DNA of 64,000 bases from Legionella lytica (GTDB taxonomy: Bacteria; Pseudomonadota; Gammaproteobacteria; Legionellales; Legionellaceae), in contig NZ_CP071527.1 of assembly GCF_023921225.1 (NCBI RefSeq), positions 630,001 through 694,000 of the forward strand, read 5' to 3'. The position numbers and the translations under genes were made by a program. Each line of letters begins with the position of its first letter. Position 1 is the first letter of the stretch. The notes below the pieces were generated by a model that was not told the DNA's origin, ran no database searches, and saw only the letters and a program-made list of their open reading frames with translations. Shown here piece by piece: positions 58,058 to 64,000 of this stretch.

Positions 58058-59641
58058 TTGAGTTCTTTATCATCGAGAAAAGAAAGTTGGCTAACAATTA
58101 TTTTTGCCGTTTATTGTACTTATTATTTAATTGTTTCCTTGGCGGCTGCGTGGGGATTTACTACCGATGATGCCTACATCACTTGGCTTTATGCGCGTCA
58201 GTTGGCTGAGGGTGAGGGGATTAGTTGGCCTGCGCTTTTACCTCGTGTTGAAGGATATTCAAATTTTCTTTGGCTTTTAATGGCCTCTTTAAGTTTTAAG
58301 TTGCATTGGCCTGTTGTTCTTACCATGAAATGGGTCTCTGTTGTTAGCTTAGGATTGGGGCTGGTTTTTTTATATCGTTTGAGTCGGCTTTTTTTAAGCC
58401 CTTTATTGGCAATGATCCCTGTGTTCATTTTTAGTCATTATACTGGGGTGGTCTGGTGGACGGTTAGTGGATTAGAAAGTACTTTTTTCTGTGCTTTATC
58501 ACTCTTATTAATCTGGCAATGTGCTGTGGCTTTGGGGTTTTCTCCTGTTGTAGAGACGTCTCCAGGGGAGAGTCGATTATCTACACGGGCTTGGACGATT
58601 GCCAATATTAGTTTGCTATTACTTGGGTTAACCCGATTTGAAGGAATCATTTGGGGCATCCCAGTTGTCTTATTTATTTTTTGTCAGTGGAAATCAAAAC
58701 ATCTAGGCATGATACTACCGAGTAAAAAAACAAGCTATTTATGGGGAGCCATTACGCTGGTGTGTTTAGCACTTCCTTATACCATTTATTTCTTTTGGCG
58801 TGTGCATTATTTTGGACATTGGATTCCCAACAGTTATCAATGTAAAGCTTTTCTGGCTGGGCAGGGTGGGGTAGTTGATCTTGATTATGTCCGAGTCATT
58901 CTTCCTTTAATTGTGTGTGCCTTACCCTATTTGTTAGCCCCTAAAGATTGCCGTCATATCCTCCTGTGGTTACCTTCCCTGCTTTATGGAGTGATGTTGT
59001 GGGGGGCGGACCCGGTTTTAGCACATATGCTACGCTTATTTTTAGCTCCGTTCGCTTTGTTTTCTCTGTTGGCAGTTTTGGGAGTATTTGAGTTTTTAAG
59101 TCATTTTAATTTAGCAAAAGAAGATGTAAGACTCCTCAGTTGTTTTGTATTTATTCTCATAACATTTTTATTAATCCCTAGAAATAATTTGACCACTCTA
59201 CATGTATTGGCTACTAATTACCAAAGTAGAAATCAAAGCCGATTATTGATTGCCAGACTCTTGAATGAGCAAGCAGCAAAGGGAGATACTATTTTATTAG
59301 GGGATTGTGGGGTAATTCCTTTTAATGCTCGTTCTGATTTACGTTTTATTGATAGCCAATGCTTGAATAATGCGGAGTTAACACAACCTCCTTATAATCG
59401 TAATTTTGCCTTGTATGCCTCCTATATTCGCGACCAGGTCAAACCCGATTGGGTTATTATTAGTAAGCCTGTTTTAGAGGCTCGTGTTGATTTCTTAATC
59501 AGCCTACTCCAAGGTAGCGACTTTTTAACTCATTATCAGTTTATTGCGCGGTTTGAATCGGGACCTGTTGCTCATGATGTAAAAGGGCATTCGCAAAAGA
59601 CGATTGATAATGTTTATTTAGTGTATAAAAGAGTGAGCTAG
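58058..59641 (+). CDS. Multi-spanning GT-C/ArnT-like membrane protein
   Basis: 527 residues with 10 or more membrane helices. The N-terminal loop FTTDDAYITWLYARQLAEG, with its paired Asp after helix 1, is typical of dolichyl/undecaprenyl-phosphate sugar transferases of the GT-C fold; a C-terminal periplasmic domain (about 400-527) follows. The best start is TTG with weak upstream signals. It lies next to icmX in the Dot/Icm region I neighbourhood; a link to envelope glycans is an inference. Confidence 0.8.
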   Translation: MSSLSSRKESWLTIIFAVYCTYYLIVSLAAAWGFTTDDAYITWLYARQLAEGEGISWPALLPRVEGYSNFLWLLMASLSFKLHWPVVLTMKWVSVVSLGLGLVFLYRLSRLFLSPLLAMIPVFIFSHYTGVVWWTVSGLESTFFCALSLLLIWQCAVALGFSPVVETSPGESRLSTRAWTIANISLLLLGLTRFEGIIWGIPVVLFIFCQWKSKHLGMILPSKKTSYLWGAITLVCLALPYTIYFFWRVHYFGHWIPNSYQCKAFLAGQGGVVDLDYVRVILPLIVCALPYLLAPKDCRHILLWLPSLLYGVMLWGADPVLAHMLRLFLAPFALFSLLAVLGVFEFLSHFNLAKEDVRLLSCFVFILITFLLIPRNNLTTLHVLATNYQSRNQSRLLIARLLNEQAAKGDTILLGDCGVIPFNARSDLRFIDSQCLNNAELTQPPYNRNFALYASYIRDQVKPDWVIISKPVLEARVDFLISLLQGSDFLTHYQFIARFESGPVAHDVKGHSQKTIDNVYLVYKRVS

Positions 59642-59856
59642 TCGTTATCTCGATACTTGCCAAAATCCCGCGTCTTTGACCTCCATGGATGAACTCGCTG
59701 GAGTCTGTGGTCAAGTTATGGTGTTCAGCCGAGGTAGTTTTTCTTAACTTAAAGGTCTGTCGACTTAGTGTCCTGCCTACGCTTCGACGCCTTTGAACTA
59801 GAGTAGGTTTCCGATGAGCATTTTTGTAAGTACAGGCTTTTGTTGATGTTCAGATT

Positions 59857-59885
59857 GGAAAAAACTGTGGGTCCTAAGACCCACA
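59857..59885 (-). terminator. Terminator of the icmW-icmX operon
   Basis: TGTGGGTC (59866-59873) and GACCCACA (59878-59885) with a four-base loop; on the minus strand this is followed by GTTTTTTCC. It lies eight bases after the icmX stop. Confidence 0.85.
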
Positions 59886-59892
59886 CTATATT

Positions 59893-61260
59893 TTATTGAG
59901 AGTTTGTTGCTGAGCCACTGGTGAAATTGCCGCTAGGTTGAGTTGAGCGGGTATTTTGTAAAAGCATAATGCTGTTTGTAAGTAAAATACGTTCTTGTAT
60001 TTGGCGATCTAGGTACATTTGATAACTAATTTCAGCCAATAAGGTTGCAATTTCTTTTTCGACTGTAGCTGGGGAAGCACTATTAATTTGATTGATCCAT
60101 TGATTATTCTGGCTCATATCCGCATTAAATAATCTCCAGGTTGCCATTTTAAATTCACTTAATGCTTGGCTTGCAGGGGCTTGTCCAGTTGTACTTTGGT
60201 TTTGTGGTAGCCTTTTTGACATGATGAAATATAAGTTACTTAGCCCTACGGAGTATTGCGCCGCATAGGTACGTAGTGAAGTAAAATAATTATTGAGCGT
60301 GGATTGCGCTTGTATTTGTTGGAGTGTTGGTTGCTGGGTACTGCTTCCTGATGTTGCGGTACTATATAAGGTATCATAAGATTTAAGATTAGGTAATTGT
60401 AATGGTGTTACAGAGCCAGAAACATAGCGAATAAAGTTCGCAGCCTGTTGCGCTTGGTTTTGTGCACTTAAGCCTTGATTTTGTGAGTTAGAACCTGAAT
60501 TAGGTATGCCTAAGATTGAATTACTTGAACCCGTATTATTTGATGTACTTTGGGTTGAATATAAAAGTGGGGCAGTTAGGTTATTGCTGTTTAACTGACT
60601 TAAAAATTGTTGATTATATTGAAACGTAAAATATTGGTACGTCGAAGGAAGCTCCCCAATGATGTTTGCAGAAACCACGCTTCCTGGTACTAGATTACCA
60701 TTGGCATTAGAGGAACATCCAACCCACTCTGTGCCATCATAGTTCATACAATAGCTATTATCTGGGGTGCCGAGTATATTTAATAATCCCTGGTTCACGG
60801 GGTCTGGTTGGAATGTCTGTTGGTCGATATTATTGACCACGGAGACCTTCCCTTGTTGTTGGGATGCAGGATTACTGAAATTCTGTGCATTAAATGTGTT
60901 ATTGGCCCAAGCGTTTATTGATGATGCACCAGATACCTCTCCGGGAACGATTTGTGCTAGAGCCGTATTGAACGCGTTAACGGGAAGCGCACCTAAAAAG
61001 GTATTAAACATATAGGTTTGCACAACCTGAGTTGCAGTTGCATTAAGTAGAGTTTGACTGACTGTGCTGTTATTCTTAGTGGGTGATTGAGTAATGTTAT
61101 ATCCTAAATAGCCCCCAAGGTTTACTAAATATTGTACTAAGTTTTGTGTGTTGGCCGCTGTTTGCTGGGTGCTGTACTGGGAAATATCATCTGCTACCGC
61201 AGGCAGAGTTGTCCAGCAAAACAAATTAATCACAGCGAATTTTGATAGTCGTTTCATCAT
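59893..61260 (-). CDS. icmX: Dot/Icm secretion protein IcmX
   Basis: Periplasmic/secreted component required for pore formation and intracellular growth in L. pneumophila. Signal peptide (1-23, ends PAVADD), then a long Gln/Asn/Ser-rich protein of 455 residues, close to the known ~466. Cysteines are few (NSYCMNYDGTEWVGCSS). The C-terminal region (about 320-455) is helical and best conserved in pattern. Its start overlaps the icmW stop by four bases, the known gene order. Confidence 0.93.
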   Translation of the reverse strand: MMKRLSKFAVINLFCWTTLPAVADDISQYSTQQTAANTQNLVQYLVNLGGYLGYNITQSPTKNNSTVSQTLLNATATQVVQTYMFNTFLGALPVNAFNTALAQIVPGEVSGASSINAWANNTFNAQNFSNPASQQQGKVSVVNNIDQQTFQPDPVNQGLLNILGTPDNSYCMNYDGTEWVGCSSNANGNLVPGSVVSANIIGELPSTYQYFTFQYNQQFLSQLNSNNLTAPLLYSTQSTSNNTGSSNSILGIPNSGSNSQNQGLSAQNQAQQAANFIRYVSGSVTPLQLPNLKSYDTLYSTATSGSSTQQPTLQQIQAQSTLNNYFTSLRTYAAQYSVGLSNLYFIMSKRLPQNQSTTGQAPASQALSEFKMATWRLFNADMSQNNQWINQINSASPATVEKEIATLLAEISYQMYLDRQIQERILLTNSIMLLQNTRSTQPSGNFTSGSATNSQ

Positions 61261-61712
61261 TCATCCCCTTCAAGTGCGCGCAAAACGAGTTTAAGTCGAT
61301 ATTGACAAAAAACTCGTGACAATAAGCGTAAACGTTCAAATACAATGTTTCTCTTAAGAAAAACTCCTGCAGGATCATGGCTTCCAGTACTCGTTTCTTC
61401 CGCATGAATTAGCACACGTGAAGCGCTTCCCGGATGAACTGTATCGATTGCTTGCAACAAACGTAGTCCTCTCCCTGATTTAATATTTCCTACGATACGA
61501 ATGAACTTTTCCTCTTCAGACAGAAGCCCTAAATCGATTTTTTCAATGTCATCAAGCTCCTTACCCAACTGCGTCATAGCAGCTTCAAATTCGGGATTTC
61601 CATCGAGGGTCCAGTCCTCAACACTTTCCATAAAAGTAATAACGCGGTAGATCATCGGGTCAATATATTCAAACCAATATTGGGAGGATGCTTCATGGCT
61701 AAGATCGGGCAT
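61257..61712 (-). CDS. icmW: Dot/Icm chaperone IcmW
   Basis: 151-residue acidic cytoplasmic chaperone that, with IcmS and LvgA, loads a subset of effectors at the DotL coupling complex. The sequence begins MPDLSHEASSQYW and has the same length as IcmW of L. pneumophila; acidic throughout. Divergent from icmV-dotA, which matches Dot/Icm region I. The RasGEF- and RasGAP-like proteins here are potential clients, not tested. Confidence 0.95.
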   Translation of the reverse strand: MPDLSHEASSQYWFEYIDPMIYRVITFMESVEDWTLDGNPEFEAAMTQLGKELDDIEKIDLGLLSEEEKFIRIVGNIKSGRGLRLLQAIDTVHPGSASRVLIHAEETSTGSHDPAGVFLKRNIVFERLRLLSRVFCQYRLKLVLRALEGDE

Positions 61713-61821
61713 GATTTACTCTTTTTTTACTGTGTTAGATTAATGGACGAATTCATTACTTACTACTATAGTATATTATGAAGGGTAAAAGATAGATTTC
61801 TAATTTAAAGAAGTAAAAAAT
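61713..61821. promoter_or_regulatory. Divergent icmW / icmV-dotA control region with CpxR-like site
   Basis: 109 bases. On the minus strand GTAAA-N6-GTAAA (positions 61715-61730) matches the CpxR box spacing, although it lies only a few bases before the icmW ATG and overlaps its leader. Two further GTAAA words on the plus strand flank the icmV leader (61785 and 61813), 28 bases apart. A TATATT (61772-61777) is a candidate icmV -10. CpxR is known to affect icm genes in L. pneumophila; the site here is a candidate only. Confidence 0.4.
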
Positions 61822-62271
61822 ATGAAGAAACAATCGAGAATTGTAAAGCTTGTTGGCAGCATTCTAAATGTTCGCGCATGGTTTGATTGGGAACGAGTGA
61901 GATCTTTTACTCTATACCTATCTAATGGATTTAAACGACTGTTTGTACCACAACAGAATAAGGAGGTTGAGTCCTTTGATGAGGCTGCAACCAAATTAAA
62001 TCTGAGTGATGCAGCTTTAATGACAAAGCAAAAAGCGTTGTTTCGTTTAAGTATCGTAATGTTAATCGCTGCTGGCTTAATTTTAAGCTATGCGGGTTAT
62101 CAGCTTTTTTATGGTTCATTTCCGGCCGTTATAGTGAGCTTAATAGTCACTTTAATCGCTTTGACATTGGCTTTTCGCTACCACTTCTGGTACTACCAAA
62201 TTAAAAATCGCAAGTTAGGTTGTACTTTTGACGAATGGTTTAAGCAAGGATTATTAGGGGAGAAAAAATGA
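61822..62271 (+). CDS. icmV: Dot/Icm protein IcmV
   Basis: 149-residue inner-membrane protein with two adjacent hydrophobic segments (about 76-95 and 98-116) between a basic N-terminal half and a short cytoplasmic tail. Required for intracellular growth in L. pneumophila. The ATG overlaps nothing upstream; the stop overlaps the dotA start as ATGA. Confidence 0.94.
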   Translation: MKKQSRIVKLVGSILNVRAWFDWERVRSFTLYLSNGFKRLFVPQQNKEVESFDEAATKLNLSDAALMTKQKALFRLSIVMLIAAGLILSYAGYQLFYGSFPAVIVSLIVTLIALTLAFRYHFWYYQIKNRKLGCTFDEWFKQGLLGEKK

Positions 62272-64000
62272 ACAATTTTCTTACAAAGACTTTATTCCTC
62301 TTCCTCTTTCCTTCCTTGGCATTGGCGGATAACTCGCTAACCTTTGCACCGCCGGCCAGTGACTATTCAATGGTCTTTTTAGGTAACTTGTTTGGTATCG
62401 TAGATGGCGTTTTAAGTGGAACAGGCAGCCAAATAATGGGAAGCATGTTTGGAGTGTTTAACTCTGCCGTTTTAGCCTTAGGCGGTATGATTATCATGTA
62501 CACGCTGCTTGTCTCCACGATGAATACGGCCCATGAAGGACAAATGTTAGGGCAGAAATGGTCTTCCATTTGGATTCCAGTACGCTCCACCGTAGGCTTA
62601 TCCTTATTAATTCCTAAAGCATCTGGTTATTGCTTGATGCAAATTTTTGTTATGTGGATTGTGGTGCAAGGGGTTGGTGCTGCAGATAAAGTATGGAATG
62701 CGGCATTAAGCTATTTGAATCGGGGTGGGGTAATTATCCAAGCCCAGCAAATAAATCCTGCTTCAGCGCTGGTTAATGGTTCTGCTGGAATGTCTGGTAT
62801 TGCTTCTGGCGCGATGAACATTCTTGCAGGGCAAGTGTGTATGCTGGGTTTGCAAACACAATTACAAAATCAGCGCCAAAAGTATTTAGATCAAAAAGCA
62901 AGAAGCTCAGGACCTTGTTCTGGAACCCCTTCTGGAACTATGGCCACATTTTGTAACACCTCCGTGCCTGATTTTCTTGGCTCCGTAAATGCAGTGACTA
63001 CGCAAAATGGTAATCCCACCGCTAGTTATTGGACGGTGTCTATGCCTAATTTTGATTCTGGCTCTCCTTATAATTTCTTAAATGGTATTTGCGGACAAAT
63101 CCGCTGGAATAAGATTGATACACTTGCTTCAACCTCTACTACTGGTACTACCTCTGCTAATTCGGTGTGGGGAGCTATTGGAAAAACTTTTGGTTTCTCT
63201 GCGAGTGGAAATGGCAACCCTCTGGCGCAAGCCGCGGGGCAAGGTTTGGGTTGGACCCAGGGTTCAACAACCATCTCAAATAATGTAAGCGGTAACTCAG
63301 CTGCTTTAGCTTCTCAAACAGGACAAGTTGGACAGACAACAAGTATAGGAGGTGTTTCTCTTACCGCGGATGAGTTGCAAACAGCACAGATGTCACGGGC
63401 AATTGCTATTCAACAAATGTTTGTGGATTTGTCTAATGTAACCCAAACTATAATTGGGAATGCCCCTGGATTTTCGCCACCTGGCTCGAATAACTCCAGC
63501 AACTCTAAGCCCTTTATTCCTAATTTGGCAAATCAGCAGTTTGGAGTGCCTTATACTCAAAACTCGACAGTATGTACGTCTTATAGCCAAAACTGTCTGA
63601 TTTGGGGGCCTGCTGCGGGTAGCAACGGTGGCGGTACATTGTTTAATGGAACAGAGTTTATTAATGCCCTAAATGATTACAGTGGTATTATGATGCCAAC
63701 GCTAAATCTATTAACACAAATGAACGATAGTTCTAATGCTAATAATGCTCGCGCCTTCATTGCCCAAGCATCTGCACAAGGCTGGATTATGGCAGGAGCT
63801 TACTTCTTTAATCTCGTGCAAATCCAGGGTAGTTCAACTCAAAGTGCGGGCATGACTGATAGTAATACTGGTTTGGACCAAAGCTCTTTTGATGCAACCC
63901 AGATTACTTCGCCTTTTGGCGATAATAACAGTTGTAGCGGAGGCGCTTTCTCAACCTTATGTACTTGGTTTGGAGGAGATCGTACCGCCGTAGCAATGGT
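62268..64000 (+). CDS. dotA: Dot/Icm polytopic membrane protein DotA (partial, 5' part)
   Basis: 577 codons are present; the gene runs off the window. Signal peptide (1-20, PSLALA), then membrane helices around residues 35-55, 60-90 and 115-140, and a large Ser/Asn/Gly/Thr-rich periplasmic loop with paired Cys (GPCSGTP, ATFCNTS and others). DotA is needed for the Dot/Icm channel and is released to the medium. The start overlaps icmV by four bases. TraY of IncI plasmids is the wider family. Confidence 0.95.
   Translation, partial: MNNFLTKTLFLFLFPSLALADNSLTFAPPASDYSMVFLGNLFGIVDGVLSGTGSQIMGSMFGVFNSAVLALGGMIIMYTLLVSTMNTAHEGQMLGQKWSSIWIPVRSTVGLSLLIPKASGYCLMQIFVMWIVVQGVGAADKVWNAALSYLNRGGVIIQAQQINPASALVNGSAGMSGIASGAMNILAGQVCMLGLQTQLQNQRQKYLDQKARSSGPCSGTPSGTMATFCNTSVPDFLGSVNAVTTQNGNPTASYWTVSMPNFDSGSPYNFLNGICGQIRWNKIDTLASTSTTGTTSANSVWGAIGKTFGFSASGNGNPLAQAAGQGLGWTQGSTTISNNVSGNSAALASQTGQVGQTTSIGGVSLTADELQTAQMSRAIAIQQMFVDLSNVTQTIIGNAPGFSPPGSNNSSNSKPFIPNLANQQFGVPYTQNSTVCTSYSQNCLIWGPAAGSNGGGTLFNGTEFINALNDYSGIMMPTLNLLTQMNDSSNANNARAFIAQASAQGWIMAGAYFFNLVQIQGSSTQSAGMTDSNTGLDQSSFDATQITSPFGDNNSCSGGAFSTLCTWFGGDRTAVAM

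Overview
The window is chromosomal DNA from a Legionella-type gammaproteobacterium. The right end carries icmX, icmW, icmV and the first 577 codons of dotA, which is region I of the Dot/Icm type IVB secretion system. The remaining housekeeping order (thrS-infC-rpmI-rplT-pheST-ihfA, rplM-rpsI-petABC-sspAB, hemCDXY) fits Legionella. The DNA is AT-rich, with many small dispersed palindromes between genes. I cannot name the species from sequence alone.

Layout. 1-700: 3' end of 23S rRNA, 5S rRNA and terminator, the tail of an rRNA operon. 1297-3246: a 649-residue protein I do not recognise. 3468-7965: rsgA on the minus strand, then a tightly overlapping plus-strand set cca-orn-queH-cation efflux. 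8043-12755: the heme operon hemC-hemD-hemX-hemY and an HdeD-like membrane protein. 12901-17899: a cytochrome c, dsbB, nagZ, tgt, ppiB, a TRIC-like channel and a 70-residue protein. 17978-22531 is accessory: an XRE regulator/sensor-like/MFS operon; diverging from it, a promoter-to-terminator unit that looks like a CsrA-binding (Rsm-type) small RNA; a gene broken by an amber stop and a lost start codon; and a RasGEF-like protein. 22689-30115: tRNA-Val and the translation cluster, including an infC with the rare ATT start. 30515-35421: ribosomal proteins, the cytochrome bc1 complex and SspA/SspB. 35571-42780: nnrD-tsaE-amiC-mutL-miaA, a zinc-ribbon protein and a heptosyltransferase-like enzyme. 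43022-57719 is a second, more accessory stretch: a RasGAP-like protein, metabolic enzymes and transporters, a sensor kinase with a GGDEF response regulator, a secreted protein with two cysteine modules, and a P1B-type ATPase with altered catalytic motifs. 58058-64000: a membrane glycosyltransferase-like protein and the Dot/Icm genes.

The most interesting points are these. (1) A protein with a RasGAP-like core, including the arginine finger and the second arginine of the LRFIN block. It lies 20 kb from a RasGEF-like protein, so one window encodes candidate effectors that could both load and unload a host Ras-type GTPase. Both carry Arg/Ser-rich tracts resembling basophilic-kinase sites. (2) A candidate Rsm/Csr-type sRNA with five GGA motifs, one in the tetraloop of its terminator, beside an XRE regulator and 40-bp-spaced direct repeats. 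(3) A heavy-metal P-type ATPase in which the DKTGT, TGE, TGD and GDGxND signatures are all changed while the phosphorylated Asp and CPC are kept. All family assignments were made by reading motifs; no database search was run.
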